Shown: positions 1-9,401, counted from the first letter of the stretch. The stretch is DNA of 64,000 bases from Sporobacter termitidis DSM 10068 (GCF_900130065.1 NZ_FQXV01000002.1:62001-126000), one strand, 5' to 3'. The notes: a model not told the origin generated them from the sequence alone. Made by a program: numbers and translations.

Positions 1-131
1 AACCTTGGGACAATACCAATGTCAAGTGTATCCCTCCGTTTTTTATTTTTAAAAATATGGAGAATCGCCGGCGACCCAAACCATTTACAGCCTATCGGTT
101 GTAACCATTCATCCCTGATTGCGTTTCCCTT

Positions 132-151
132 TATACATAATATTATGTATA
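132..151. promoter_or_regulatory. 20-bp perfect palindrome upstream of transhydroxylase genes
   Basis: TATACATAATATTATGTATA is a perfect inverted repeat ending 60 bases before the large-subunit start. A weak promoter (TTGCGT at 119-124, TATTAT at 141-146) would overlap it, so it looks like a repressor or activator operator for the transhydroxylase operon. A second short palindrome, GGTTGTAACC, lies at 97-106. The cognate regulator is not in the window. The rest of 1-210 holds no gene I can support. Confidence 0.55.
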
Positions 152-210
152 CTAAAGGTGCACCGGTGCGAGCATTCCGCGGCGCGCCGGCAGCTCATCA
201 GAGGTATGAT

Positions 211-2928
211 ATGGACAAGAAATTCAAACCCGATAAACAAAACATTATCAGCTTCAGCCTGATGGGGCCGGAGAGCGGCGGGCCGTGCCTGGTCGACTCG
301 ACGGATGGCAGGATCACCCGCATCAGGCCGTATCACTATGACAAGGAATATACGGACAAATACTGCAACCCCTGGAAGATCGAAGCCCGGGGCAGCACGT
401 TCATGGCCCCGGACCGCGTGACCATCACGCCCTTCGGCCTGGGCTACAAGTCGCGCGTTTACTCCAAAAACCGCGTGCGCTACCCCTTAAAGCGCGTGGA
501 CTGGGACCCCAAGGGCGAGCGGAACCCGCAAAACCGCGGAAAATCCGGCTATGTGCGCATCTCCTGGGACGAGGCGGCGCAGCTCGTGGCGGACGAGCTC
601 GTCCGGATCAAGGAGACTTACGGCCCGGAGGCCGTTTTGTGCCAGGCGGACATGCATGGTGAGGGCAAGCACGTGGCCCCCAGCCACGGCTGCCCCAACA
701 GGCTTTTATCCCTCATGGGCGGCTACACGCTGCAGATGCGCAACATGGACAGCTGGGAAGGCTGGTTCTGGGGCGCAAAGCACGTCTGGGGCTGCGAGCC
801 TGTGGGCGAGATGATGCCCATGACGAACCTCTATCCGGACATCGCCAAAAACGCCGAGCTGCTCCTCTTCTGGGGCTGCGACCCGGAGACGACGCCCCTG
901 GGCGTCGTCAGCCAGCTGCCCAGCCGGCTCTGCTCTTGGTTTACAAAGATCGGGCTCAAAAGCGTTTACGTCTGCCCGGACCTGAACTACGGGGCGGCCA
1001 TCCACGCCGACAAGTGGATTCCCGTCCTCCCCGGCACCGACGCGGCGCTCCAGCTGGCCATCGCTTATGTCTGGCTGACGGAGGGCACCTACGAAAAAGA
1101 GTACATCGCCACCCACGCCTACGGCTTCGATAAATTCGAGGATTACGTCCTGGGCCGCGAGGACGGCGTGCCGAAAACGCCGGCCTGGGCCAGCGAGAAG
1201 TGCGGCGTCCCCGAGTGGACGATCAAGGCCCTGGCCCGCGACTGGGCCAAAAAGACGGCCTCCATCCTGCACGCCAACGGCGGCGGCTACATCCGCGGGC
1301 CCTACGCCACGGAGCCGGCGCGGCTGGAGGTCATGCTCCTGGGCATGCGCGCCGTGGGAAAGCCGGGTGTCCACCAGGCGAAAATGATCGAGTGGAACCT
1401 CTGGAACAAGGACTTCCCGCTCCCGTACCAGGGCGAGTTCATGCCGGCCGTCCCCCATATCGCGGACCCCCTGCGCCCCGTTGAGGGGGACGTGGACCCG
1501 TCCATCAACATGAAGCGCTTCACGCTGACGCCGGATCAGGCCAAACGGGCGCCGGAGCTTATCGAGCTGTTCCGCCAGTTCCCCGCGCCCAAGCAGTTCA
1601 TCCCCCGCGTCCTCATCCACAAGGCGATCCTGGAGGGGCACGCCGAATGGTACGGCCTGCAGTGCTTTTCCTCCAGCCAGATCCCCAACGCCCAGAACTG
1701 CCGGCAGCCGACGGCGGAATATGAATTTGAAAAGATCGTCTATCCCCGGGAGGGCTGCTCCCGCGTTCATATGATGTGGACGGACGCGCCGTGCCAGGTC
1801 ACCTGCTGGAACGACGGCAATATGTCCATCCGCGCCATGCAGCACCCGGATATCGAATGCATCGTCGCCCAGCACCCGTGGCTGGAAAACGACTGCTATT
1901 TTGCCGACATCATCTTCCCCGTCTCCACAAAGCACGAGATGAACGATCTGGCCAGCGACCTCTCCAGCGGCGCCTTTGTCTCCGTTTACCTGGAGGAGCC
2001 CTGCTGCCCGCCGGTAGGCGAGTCCATATCGGACTTCGACGTCTGCGCCAAGGTGGCGGAAAAGCTCGGCAAGGAGTATTACGACGCGTACACCTGCAAC
2101 ATGTCCGAGGAGGAGCGTGTCCGCTTCTTCTACAAGGCCTCCGGCTGCGAGGAGCGCATGAGCTGGGAAGAGTTCCGGAAAAAGAAGATTTACGTCGTCC
2201 CCTGCAAGCCGGACGCCCAGGAGCTGCCGGCCGGGCTCTATGAGTTCTTCAAGGACCCGGAGAATAATCCGCTGACCACGCCCACGGGCCTTTTGGAATA
2301 CTCCTCCACCCACATCGAAAAATATATGCCCGACGACCCTGAGCGCCCGCCCGTCCCCCGGTGGATCGAGCGGGGCGAGACCCACGACGAGCGGCTTTCC
2401 AGCCCGCGCGCCGAAAAATATTCGCTTCTGTGCATGTCCAACCACGGGCGCTGGCGCATGCACGCCCAGTGCGACGACATCATCTGGAACCGGGAGGTGG
2501 AGACGATGAAGATCCGCGGCAAGGACGGGTACCAGTACGAGCCGGTCTGGCTCAACACCGCCGAAGCCGAAAAGCGCGGCATCCGCCACGGCGATATCGT
2601 CAAGGTCTTCAACGAGCGCGGCACCGTCCTCTGCGGCGCCTACGTCACCGAGCGCCTTATCCCTCATACCTGCTACGTGGACCACGGCGCGCGGCTGGAC
2701 CCCATTATCCCCGGCGTCCTGGACCGCGGCGGCTGCATCAACTCCATCTGTCCCACGGCCCTGACGTCCAAGAATTCCACCGGCATGGCCACCTCCGGCT
2801 ACCTGGTGGAGGTGCAGAAGGTGACCGATGAGGAGATGGCGGCCTGGCGCCGCGATTACCCCGGGGCTTTCGCGCGCAAAATCGACCCGGCCGCAGGCGT
2901 CTGCCTCGAGGGCTGGCTGGTCGGATAA
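211..2928 (+). CDS. Pyrogallol-phloroglucinol transhydroxylase large (molybdopterin) subunit
   Basis: Molybdopterin oxidoreductase of the DMSO-reductase superfamily, 905 aa, probably cytoplasmic. It resembles the Pelobacter acidigallici transhydroxylase large subunit, which moves a hydroxyl group between trihydroxybenzenes (pyrogallol to phloroglucinol). Three things support this assignment. The N terminus has no CxxCxxxC cluster motif, whereas most family members have one. The motif NMDSWEGW (about residues 178-185) supplies an Asp-Ser pair matching, from memory, the catalytic Asp and the Mo-ligand Ser of that enzyme, with a His at 149 upstream. The next gene encodes the matching small subunit. 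ATG 211 is chosen because GAGG precedes it by six bases; the frame stays open upstream to 19, but that stretch lies over the palindrome and has no conserved look. Another aromatic-acting member of the family cannot be excluded. Confidence 0.85.
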   Translation: MDKKFKPDKQNIISFSLMGPESGGPCLVDSTDGRITRIRPYHYDKEYTDKYCNPWKIEARGSTFMAPDRVTITPFGLGYKSRVYSKNRVRYPLKRVDWDPKGERNPQNRGKSGYVRISWDEAAQLVADELVRIKETYGPEAVLCQADMHGEGKHVAPSHGCPNRLLSLMGGYTLQMRNMDSWEGWFWGAKHVWGCEPVGEMMPMTNLYPDIAKNAELLLFWGCDPETTPLGVVSQLPSRLCSWFTKIGLKSVYVCPDLNYGAAIHADKWIPVLPGTDAALQLAIAYVWLTEGTYEKEYIATHAYGFDKFEDYVLGREDGVPKTPAWASEKCGVPEWTIKALARDWAKKTASILHANGGGYIRGPYATEPARLEVMLLGMRAVGKPGVHQAKMIEWNLWNKDFPLPYQGEFMPAVPHIADPLRPVEGDVDPSINMKRFTLTPDQAKRAPELIELFRQFPAPKQFIPRVLIHKAILEGHAEWYGLQCFSSSQIPNAQNCRQPTAEYEFEKIVYPREGCSRVHMMWTDAPCQVTCWNDGNMSIRAMQHPDIECIVAQHPWLENDCYFADIIFPVSTKHEMNDLASDLSSGAFVSVYLEEPCCPPVGESISDFDVCAKVAEKLGKEYYDAYTCNMSEEERVRFFYKASGCEERMSWEEFRKKKIYVVPCKPDAQELPAGLYEFFKDPENNPLTTPTGLLEYSSTHIEKYMPDDPERPPVPRWIERGETHDERLSSPRAEKYSLLCMSNHGRWRMHAQCDDIIWNREVETMKIRGKDGYQYEPVWLNTAEAEKRGIRHGDIVKVFNERGTVLCGAYVTERLIPHTCYVDHGARLDPIIPGVLDRGGCINSICPTALTSKNSTGMATSGYLVEVQKVTDEEMAAWRRDYPGAFARKIDPAAGVCLEGWLVG

Positions 2929-2945
2929 AGAAGGAGCTCACCATT

Positions 2946-3758
2946 ATGTCTAAAGTATTCTGTATCGACGTGGCCAAGTGCAACGGCTGTTATAACTGCC
3001 AGCTGGCCTGCAAGGACGAGCACGTGGGCAACGACTGGGCGCCTTACGCGCGCCCCCAGCCCGAGATCGGCCAGTTCTGGATCAAGGTCAAGGAAAACGT
3101 GGGCGGCACCATTCCCAAGGTGAAAATCCACTATATCTCCCAGCTTTGCAACCACTGCGAAAACGCCACCTGCATGAAGGCCTGCGGCAAAAACGCCATC
3201 TACCGCCGCGAGGACGGCCTTGTTATCATCGACCCCGAAAAGTGCGACGGCTGCAAGGCCTGCATAACCGCCTGCCCGTACGAGGCCATCTACTTCAACG
3301 AGGAGCTGGGCATCTCCCAGAAATGCACCGGCTGCGCCCATCTTCTCGACAACGGCTACAAGCTCCCCCGCTGCGTGGAGGCCTGCCCCACGGACGCCCT
3401 GATGTTCGGCGAGGAATCCGAAATGCAGGACTTCATCGTCGGCGCCACCGTGCGCCGGCCCGAGACCGGCAATCATCCGAAGGTCTACTACCGCAACATC
3501 CCCGGCAAATTCATCGCCGGCACGGTCTACGACCCCATTGAGAAGGAAGTCGTCATCGGCGCCCGCATCAGGGCCACCAACGGCGGCAAAACGGTGGAGG
3601 TCCGCTCCGACGAATACGGCGACTTCTGGCTTAAAGACTTAGCCCAGGGCAAATACGACGTGGTCATCGAAGCCCCGGGCTTTGAGTACAAGGTATTCGA
3701 AAACGTCGACGCCACAAAGGACGTCAACCTCGGCGACATTCCGCTGGCGCGAAAATAG
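2946..3758 (+). CDS. Transhydroxylase small (iron-sulfur) subunit
   Basis: 270 aa. The N-terminal two thirds is a DmsB/NrfC-type ferredoxin with several CxxCxxC..C clusters (CNGCYNCQLAC, CNHCENATC, CDGCKACITAC, CTGCAHLL), enough for three or four [4Fe-4S] sites. From about residue 195 the protein changes to a carboxypeptidase-regulatory-like beta-sandwich (GARIRATNGGKTVEVRSDEY, then GDFWLKDLAQGKYDVVIEAP). This two-part layout is characteristic of the Pelobacter transhydroxylase small subunit and rare in other family members, so it strengthens the assignment of the pair. An AAGGAG SD lies 17 bases after the large-subunit stop, so the genes form one operon. It would hold the electron-transfer clusters next to the Mo subunit. 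Confidence 0.87.
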   Translation: MSKVFCIDVAKCNGCYNCQLACKDEHVGNDWAPYARPQPEIGQFWIKVKENVGGTIPKVKIHYISQLCNHCENATCMKACGKNAIYRREDGLVIIDPEKCDGCKACITACPYEAIYFNEELGISQKCTGCAHLLDNGYKLPRCVEACPTDALMFGEESEMQDFIVGATVRRPETGNHPKVYYRNIPGKFIAGTVYDPIEKEVVIGARIRATNGGKTVEVRSDEYGDFWLKDLAQGKYDVVIEAPGFEYKVFENVDATKDVNLGDIPLARK

Positions 3759-3772
3759 TCGAAGCATGTCGA

Positions 3773-3804
3773 AACCGGCCATCGTTACACATGGCCGGTT
3801 TTTT
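3773..3804 (+). terminator. Intrinsic terminator after transhydroxylase operon
   Basis: AACCGGCCAT and ATGGCCGGTT form a perfect 10-bp stem with an 8-base loop, followed by TTTTC. It lies between convergent genes and ends the plus-strand operon. Confidence 0.85.
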
Positions 3805-3807
3805 CGT

Positions 3808-4995
3808 TTACGGGAACATATTCTGAAATTCCCGCAGCGTATAGTCCGCAAATTTCTCGTTTGGCCGCCCGATGGCCGCCAGGATTTCATAGCAGCCCGC
3901 CTGATCGGCCAGAAATTTGATGTCGACGTTCGGGCCGACGACCTCGGCGTACCTGTATTTCTCCAGGATATTCTCCGGGATATCCGTCACGTCGACGGTG
4001 GTCATCCCCAGCGAGATTTTCCCGATGATCGGCGCCTTATAGCCGCCGATCACCATGTAAACGCCCTTCGGGGCGGCGTCCGTCTCGCTGAGGTTTCTCA
4101 GGTAGCCGTCCTTGTAGCCGATATGCACGAGTGCCAGCTTCGTGGCCCGCTTTGTCGTATAGGCCCCGCTGTAGCCGACGGTTTCGCCCTTTTTGATAGC
4201 TTTGATCTGCGATATTTTTGCGTAGATCTCCAGGGTGTGCCTGGCGTCCGGCGATATCGGGGACCGGGCGTTGGGCGCGCCGCCCACCAGGCCGATTCCC
4301 GGCCGTATGATATCCATATTGAAAATCGTGTTGTCCAAGAGTATCACGCTGTCGGTGCAGGCAAACGACACGGGCCGGGCCGGCAGCAGTCCGAGGTACC
4401 GCTTTAAAACGTCATACTGGCGAAAGCAGTTTGTGTGGTCGTCTCCCTTGATGTCATAAAAATGGCTCATGTAAAATTCCACGGTGAGATTTCCGGTCAG
4501 CGCCGAAAAGTCCCGGCCGAGCAGCGCGACCTCGTCGTCCAGGAGCCCCAGCCTGTTCATATGCGTGTCCAGATGGATGACGACCGGGGCGCCGCCGTGC
4601 GCGCCGCAGTAGCTGTTCCAGCGTTCGAGCTGTTCCAGGCAGTTGACGCAGGGGATGATGTCATAATCCTTGAAATACCGCTCCTCGCCATGCAAAAGCC
4701 CTGCCATGGCGAAAATCTTCGCGTCCCCATGCGGCAGGAGCCCGCGGAGCTTTATGCCCTCGATCAGCTCCTCGACAAAGAAATACCGGGCGCCCGCCTC
4801 GTATAACGCCGGGGCCGCGTCCTTCATCTGCAGCCCATGGACCTCCGCCTTTACCACCGCCGCGCAAATGGAATTTGTCCGCGCCGCTTTTTCCCTGAAC
4901 AATCCGTAATTGTGAACGACCGCATCGATATCCCGTATACGGACGACAGGCCTTGGCCCAAAAGCCTTCTCCGGTATCCATCTGAACGAGCTCAT
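3808..4995 (-). CDS. Alanine racemase-like PLP enzyme
   Basis: 395 aa, fold-type III PLP enzyme. The PLP lysine is K49 in VVKAEVHG (usual AVVKADAYG); the catalytic tyrosine region is VGYSGAYTT, followed by GYKDGY; RPGIGLVGG and MNRLG are also recognisable. These motifs are all present but several differ from housekeeping Alr (RPGIALYG, VGYGRTY), so it could be a secondary alanine racemase or one acting on another amino acid such as serine. The start is set at the third in-frame ATG (4995), which has GAGG nine bases upstream. It is monocistronic and convergent with the transhydroxylase operon, and no link to that pathway is evident. Confidence 0.75.
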   Translation of the reverse strand: MSSFRWIPEKAFGPRPVVRIRDIDAVVHNYGLFREKAARTNSICAAVVKAEVHGLQMKDAAPALYEAGARYFFVEELIEGIKLRGLLPHGDAKIFAMAGLLHGEERYFKDYDIIPCVNCLEQLERWNSYCGAHGGAPVVIHLDTHMNRLGLLDDEVALLGRDFSALTGNLTVEFYMSHFYDIKGDDHTNCFRQYDVLKRYLGLLPARPVSFACTDSVILLDNTIFNMDIIRPGIGLVGGAPNARSPISPDARHTLEIYAKISQIKAIKKGETVGYSGAYTTKRATKLALVHIGYKDGYLRNLSETDAAPKGVYMVIGGYKAPIIGKISLGMTTVDVTDIPENILEKYRYAEVVGPNVDIKFLADQAGCYEILAAIGRPNEKFADYTLREFQNMFP

Positions 4996-5081
4996 AGCAC
5001 ACATCCTCATAGAAAATCTTGCTTTTCGATTCTAACACAGATGCCGGATGATGTAACTATACATCAGAGATATTCTCGGCA

Positions 5082-5113
5082 TAAAAAGAGCCGAACCTCA
5101 AAGAGTCCGGCTC
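5082..5113 (-). terminator. Intrinsic terminator after the cupin gene
   Basis: On the minus strand GAGCCGGAC and GTTCGGCTC pair over nine positions (one G-U) around an 8-base loop, followed by TTTTTAT. Confidence 0.75.
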
Positions 5114-5137
5114 CCTTGCTATTCAGTACAGTAAATG

Positions 5138-5503
5138 TTATTCCTGCGGCGGGGTGATCAGGACGACGAGCATCTGGCAGGAGGTCGTGCCCGTGTTGAG
5201 CACCGATTTCTTCGTGTTCGGGCCGCAGTGATAGGAATCGCCGGCGTACAGGGTGGTCTTGATTTCATCCGGCGTGCCGACTTCGCTCTCTAAGTACATC
5301 TGGCCCTCGACGATATAGTAGACCGTCTCCTTGGCGTTCGCGCCGTAGTTGCAGCCGCCGCCGGGCAGGAAGTGGGAAAGCCCCATCGTGATGCCGCCCT
5401 GGTTGACGTCCTTGGCGTCGTGCAGGCGGGTGGTGCGTACATCAAAATGGCCCGGAGCCTCGTAGGTATAGGCTTCATTCTTCCTTGTAATCTTGTAACT
5501 CAT
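5138..5503 (-). CDS. Small single-domain cupin protein
   Basis: 121 aa, a single beta-barrel cupin. Motif 1 appears as GCNYGANAKETVYYIVEG and motif 2 as AGDSYHCGPNTKKSVLNTG. The His residues that normally bind metal in GxxxxxHxH and PxGxxxH are replaced by Asn, Ala and Lys, so it either binds metal differently or is a non-metal binding or isomerase-type cupin. SD AAGGGA precedes ATG 5503. It lies between the alanine racemase and mobA genes, near the transhydroxylase operon. Small cupins occur in aromatic and keto-acid pathways, but I cannot name a substrate. Its own terminator lies downstream. Confidence 0.75.
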   Translation of the reverse strand: MSYKITRKNEAYTYEAPGHFDVRTTRLHDAKDVNQGGITMGLSHFLPGGGCNYGANAKETVYYIVEGQMYLESEVGTPDEIKTTLYAGDSYHCGPNTKKSVLNTGTTSCQMLVVLITPPQE

Positions 5504-5653
5504 GAAATCATTCCCTTTCGTTTATTCAAAATCGCCGATAACCGGCTGCAGCACTGAGTAAAAGCTGTCCGTACATAAAAATGATTACATGCGGCATTGT
5601 AACACGGCGCCCGGCAAAGTTCAAGTGCGCGCGCCGGGTTTTGGTAATAACGC

Positions 5654-6244
5654 TTATAAATCCCGCCTTTTTTCGCGGATCAGTTTTTCGTAATCCTCAG
5701 GATAATTGATGTTGAGCAGGAGCTTGTCATGCCACAGGCCGCCGAGCTCCGATTTTGACACGATGCGCACATCGACCTTGTCGAAAAGCGCCGCGAGCTT
5801 GTAGCTGCCGCTTTCAAGGGCGGCGGCCACGTGGGGCAGGACCGTTTTTTTGTAATATCCAAACAGCGGCTCGTACCGCGCGGTAACGCCGGCGGTGATA
5901 CATATATCGCTCGTCCCGGCCAGCTCCATAACGCGGCGCGCGGCACGGGGGTCGGCGTAGGGCAGGTCGGCCGCCACCAGGAACACCCCCTCCTCCTCCG
6001 TCGCCGTGAGCGCGGCGTGCAGCCCGCCCATCGGGCCGCAGCCCTTATAGATGTCCACAATGCGCCCGGCCTGGATTTCCGGATACTTTTCGGCATCGGC
6101 CACACTGATACAGACCGTGTCGAAGCATTCCGAAAAGCGGCGGACGGCCGAGGCCAGCAGCGAGGAGGCGCCGTATGGCAGCGCCAGCTTGTCCCTTTTC
6201 ATCCGCCGGCTTTCCCCGCCGGCCAGAATTACCGCCGTCGACAT
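5654..6244 (-). CDS. mobA: Molybdenum cofactor guanylyltransferase MobA
   Basis: 196 aa. It transfers GMP from GTP to molybdopterin to form the guanine dinucleotide (MGD) cofactor. The nucleotide-binding signature LAGGESRRMKRDKLALPYG is at residues 8-26, a GCGPMGGLHAAL loop follows, and AADLPYADP matches the metal/nucleotide Asp motif (usual ACDMP). Length is normal for MobA. The DMSO-reductase-type transhydroxylase 3 kb away needs bis-MGD, which gives functional context. SD GGGGGGA sits before ATG 6244. No other moco genes are in the window. Confidence 0.88.
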   Translation of the reverse strand: MSTAVILAGGESRRMKRDKLALPYGASSLLASAVRRFSECFDTVCISVADAEKYPEIQAGRIVDIYKGCGPMGGLHAALTATEEEGVFLVAADLPYADPRAARRVMELAGTSDICITAGVTARYEPLFGYYKKTVLPHVAAALESGSYKLAALFDKVDVRIVSKSELGGLWHDKLLLNINYPEDYEKLIREKRRDL

Positions 6245-6339
6245 GCGCCATCCCCCCTTTCGTATCAGTGCATTGTAACATAATTCCCTTTATCGGAAAA
6301 TACTATTATCGCCCATCCCCCAAAAAAGGGCGCTCCGGG

Positions 6340-6368
6340 TTGACTTTTAAGGGCCGCGGTTGTATAGT
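6340..6368 (+). promoter_or_regulatory. SigA-type promoter of the thiolase gene
   Basis: TTGACT (6340-6345), a 17-base spacer and TATAGT (6363-6368) lie about 75 bases before the thiolase start. Confidence 0.6.
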
Positions 6369-6442
6369 TAAAGCCGTTATAAGGCTTTTTTATTGCGTTA
6401 TAAGCTATTTTGCGTACCGTTTATCGGGTGAGGAGGAAATTT

Positions 6443-7621
6443 ATGAAAGATATCTATTTGGTCAGCTGCTGCAGGACGGCCGTCGGCAGTTTTGGGGGCA
6501 GCTTAAAGGATACCCCCGCGGCCAAGCTTGGGTCCATTGTCGCCAAGGCCGCGCTTGAGCGCGCCAGCCTTTCTCCGGACAAGCTGGATGAAGTGATGTT
6601 CGGCTGCATACTTACGGCTGGCCTCGGCCAGAACGTGGCGCGCCAGGTGGCCATCGGCGCCGGTATCCCCAACGAGGTGCCCGCCTACACCGTCGGCATG
6701 GTCTGCGGCTCGGGCATGAAGAGCGTTATCGAGGCCGCCCGCGCCATCGCCTCCGGCGACGCCGAGATCATCCTTGCCGGCGGCACCGAGAACATGTCCG
6801 CCGCGCCGTACGCCGTCCCCACGGCCCGCTTTGGCGCCCGCATGGGCAACGCCAACATGGTCGACACCATGGTCAACGACGGCTTGACGGATGCTTTCAA
6901 CAACTATCACATGGGCGTCACCGCGGAAAATATCTGCGACCAATGGGGCATCACGCGCGAGGATCTGGACGCGTTCGCCCTCGCCTCCCAGGACAAGGCC
7001 GCGAAAGCCATCGCCTCCGGCCGGTTTAACGACGAGATCGTCCCCGTCCCGGTGAAGGTCAAAAAAGAGATCGTCGACTTCAAGGTGGATGAGTTCCCCC
7101 GCGCGACCTCCATGGAAGCGCTGGGCAAGCTGTCCCCCGCGTTCAAAAAAGACGGCCGCGTCACGGCCGGCAACTCCTCCGGCATCAACGACGGCGCCGC
7201 CGCCATCATCCTCGCCTCCGGCGACGCGGTGAAGAAGCACGGCCTCAAGCCGCTTATGAAGCTCGTCTCCTGGGGCCAGGGCGGCGTGGACCCGACGATC
7301 ATGGGCGTCGGCCCCGTCCCCGCGTCCAAGCAGGCGCTGAGCAAGGCCAGCCTGAAGATTTCCGACATGGACCTCATCGAGGCCAACGAGGCTTTCGCGG
7401 CACAGTCTGTGGCCGTGGCCCGCGAGCTCGGCTTTGATATGAGCAAGGTCAATCCCAACGGCGGCGCGCTGGCGCTGGGCCATCCCGTCGGCGCCTCCGG
7501 CGCGCGCATCATCGTTACCCTCGTCCATGAGATGCTCAAGCGGGACGACGCCAAACGCGGCCTTGCCACCCTGTGCATCGGCGGCGGCATGGGCGTCGCC
7601 ACCATCTGGGAAAAGGTCTGA
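6443..7621 (+). CDS. Acetyl-CoA acetyltransferase (thiolase)
   Basis: 392 aa, the usual length of the biosynthetic/degradative thiolase family; cytoplasmic. It interconverts two acetyl-CoA and acetoacetyl-CoA, or cleaves a related 3-ketoacyl-CoA. The acyl-accepting Cys lies in [10 protein letters not shown], the catalytic His in [13 protein letters not shown] and the second Cys in [22 protein letters not shown] precedes ATG 6443, which fixes the start. It is monocistronic with its own promoter and terminator. Breakdown of phloroglucinol in anaerobes ends in acetoacetyl-CoA-type intermediates and acetyl-CoA, so a role after the transhydroxylase is reasonable but only inferred; butyrate synthesis is the alternative. 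Confidence 0.93.
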   Translation: MKDIYLVSCCRTAVGSFGGSLKDTPAAKLGSIVAKAALERASLSPDKLDEVMFGCILTAGLGQNVARQVAIGAGIPNEVPAYTVGMVCGSGMKSVIEAARAIASGDAEIILAGGTENMSAAPYAVPTARFGARMGNANMVDTMVNDGLTDAFNNYHMGVTAENICDQWGITREDLDAFALASQDKAAKAIASGRFNDEIVPVPVKVKKEIVDFKVDEFPRATSMEALGKLSPAFKKDGRVTAGNSSGINDGAAAIILASGDAVKKHGLKPLMKLVSWGQGGVDPTIMGVGPVPASKQALSKASLKISDMDLIEANEAFAAQSVAVARELGFDMSKVNPNGGALALGHPVGASGARIIVTLVHEMLKRDDAKRGLATLCIGGGMGVATIWEKV

Positions 7622-7663
7622 CAGCCCGATCCCCGCTGCCCGAAAACGTATAACGCATAAAAT

Positions 7664-7699
7664 ATCCCGCCGCTATCTCACGATAACGGCGGGATTTAT
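7664..7699. terminator. Bidirectional hairpin between thiolase and htrA
   Basis: ATCCCGCCG and CGGCGGGAT form a 9-bp stem with a 14-base loop between convergent genes. The T-runs are short on both sides (TTATT plus, ATTTTAT minus). Confidence 0.6.
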
Positions 7700-7715
7700 T
7701 ATTACCGGCGCGGCA

Positions 7716-9242
7716 TCAGCTGTCGTTTCTGTCCTGCGCGCCGAAGCCGGGCTGGGGTTGGATTGCCGTGGCGGTGACGCCCTGCTCGTCAAAGGTGATG
7801 TTCAGCGTCTGCTCCTGGCCCTGTCTGTTGACGACGATCGTGGTGGTATCGCCGGCCTTAAACATATTTTTCGCCGTTTTGAGCGAGCCGACGTCGGTCA
7901 CCGCCGTATTGCCGAGCTTTACAATGATGTCGCCGACCTTGATGCCCGCTTTATCAGCGGCCGAGCCGCTCTGGACGCTGTCGACGTACGCGCCGGCGAC
8001 CATCTTGTAATACTGCGCCGCCGTGCTGGACACTGTCTCCACCGTAACGCCGATGGACGGCTTGCCGGTCACGCGGCCGTTGGAAATAAGCTCCGAGATG
8101 ATGCCGCTGGCGTCGTCGATGGGGATGGCAAAGCCGAGCCCTTCGATGCCGGTGCTGGAATATTTGGCCGAAACGATGCCGAGGACCTCGCCCTTGTCGT
8201 TGTAAACGGGGCCGCCGGAGTTGCCCGGGTTGACCGCCGCGTCGATCTGGAACATGTTGATGCCGGTGCCGTCTTCCTCCGTGATCACCCTGTCAAGGGC
8301 GCTGACGATGCCGCTTGTCATCGTATAGGTGAGCTCGCCCAGCGGGTTGCCGACAGCGTAGACCGCGTCGCCGACCTTCATGTCCTTGTTGGTTCCGAAC
8401 GTCGCCGCGTTCAGCCCCGTGGCGTCGATTTTGATGACGGCCAGGTCGTTGTCCTGATCGTATCCGACCACTTTCGCCGGATACGACTTTCCGTCGTGCA
8501 TCATGACCGTCAGCGTGAAGCCCTGCTCGACGGCGTATGAAATGACGTGATAGTTGGTGACGATATACCCGTCCGTCGAGATGACGAAGCCGGAGCCCGA
8601 GACGGCGGCGTTCGTCGCCTGGCCGAAAACATTGGACGTTTTGTCCTCGGAATTGACACCGACAACCTGGTTGACGGCCATATCGTAAATGTTCTCGGCA
8701 CTCATGACGGCGCCCGAGGCGGTCAGATTCGTCGCGGAGGAGCCTCCCGGCGAGCTGCTCGCGGCCGCATCGTTATCCGAGGCGGACCCGTTGCCGGAGC
8801 CCACGATGACCTGGCGGTTCCCGCCGCCGCTGAGCTGTATGACGCCGTACGTCGTGCCGCCGGCGGCCAGCGCGCAGACCAGTACGAGGCAGACAGCCTT
8901 CACCAGGCCCGCCCAGAAGGTTTTCTTCTTTTTTACAGGCGGCTGCTCAAACACCGGGTATCTTTGATGTATATAGTACGAGCCGCTGTGGAGCCCGGGG
9001 GAAAACGGCTCCTGGCCGGGTGCCGCCGGGCGGTACACCGGCTCCTGCCAGGGCTCATAATAGACGTTGGGGCCCGCGGGCCGCCTCAGCTCCTGTTCCG
9101 GCTCGGGCGGCTTCGGCTGCTGGGGCTCGACGACGACCCCGTCCGTATTTTCCGGCGCGATCCGGGGCTCCTGCGTATTTTCCGGCGACGGCGCGCCGCC
9201 GGTGAAATCGGCGCCGCTTCTATTTTCATCTTCATTAAACAT
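7716..9242 (-). CDS. HtrA/DegP-like membrane-anchored serine protease
   Basis: 508 aa. A Pro/Glu-rich cytoplasmic N terminus (about 110 aa) is followed by one transmembrane helix (KAVCLVLVCALAAGGTTYGV), a trypsin-like domain and a C-terminal PDZ domain (SAADKAGIKVGDIIVKLGN). The catalytic triad is visible: His in TNYHVIS, Asp in DNDLAVIK, Ser in NPGNSGGPV. The protease should face the outside and degrade misfolded secreted proteins. The start is ATG 9242, preceded by GAGGAGGAACC; the open frame upstream of it has no SD. The C terminus is Gln/Pro-rich. The gene stands alone, divergent from thrS. Confidence 0.93.
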   Translation of the reverse strand: MFNEDENRSGADFTGGAPSPENTQEPRIAPENTDGVVVEPQQPKPPEPEQELRRPAGPNVYYEPWQEPVYRPAAPGQEPFSPGLHSGSYYIHQRYPVFEQPPVKKKKTFWAGLVKAVCLVLVCALAAGGTTYGVIQLSGGGNRQVIVGSGNGSASDNDAAASSSPGGSSATNLTASGAVMSAENIYDMAVNQVVGVNSEDKTSNVFGQATNAAVSGSGFVISTDGYIVTNYHVISYAVEQGFTLTVMMHDGKSYPAKVVGYDQDNDLAVIKIDATGLNAATFGTNKDMKVGDAVYAVGNPLGELTYTMTSGIVSALDRVITEEDGTGINMFQIDAAVNPGNSGGPVYNDKGEVLGIVSAKYSSTGIEGLGFAIPIDDASGIISELISNGRVTGKPSIGVTVETVSSTAAQYYKMVAGAYVDSVQSGSAADKAGIKVGDIIVKLGNTAVTDVGSLKTAKNMFKAGDTTTIVVNRQGQEQTLNITFDEQGVTATAIQPQPGFGAQDRNDS

Positions 9243-9401
9243 TAAACGGTTCCTCCTCGCTGTGAAAATTGCTCTCCCAAAGCAGAATATTTCATTAAGC
9301 AATCGTATCATAAAGCTTCTTTATGTATAATGCATGAATAAAATTAAAACATTTTTAAAAAAACATGATATTTCGTGAGAATGTGTCATGTCCCGACGCG
9401 C

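Noticed and set aside
706-2685. 659-codon open frame on the minus strand opposite the transhydroxylase large subunit
   Set aside because: It is an antisense shadow produced by GC-rich third positions; no SD, no recognisable domain, and the plus-strand gene has clear motifs.
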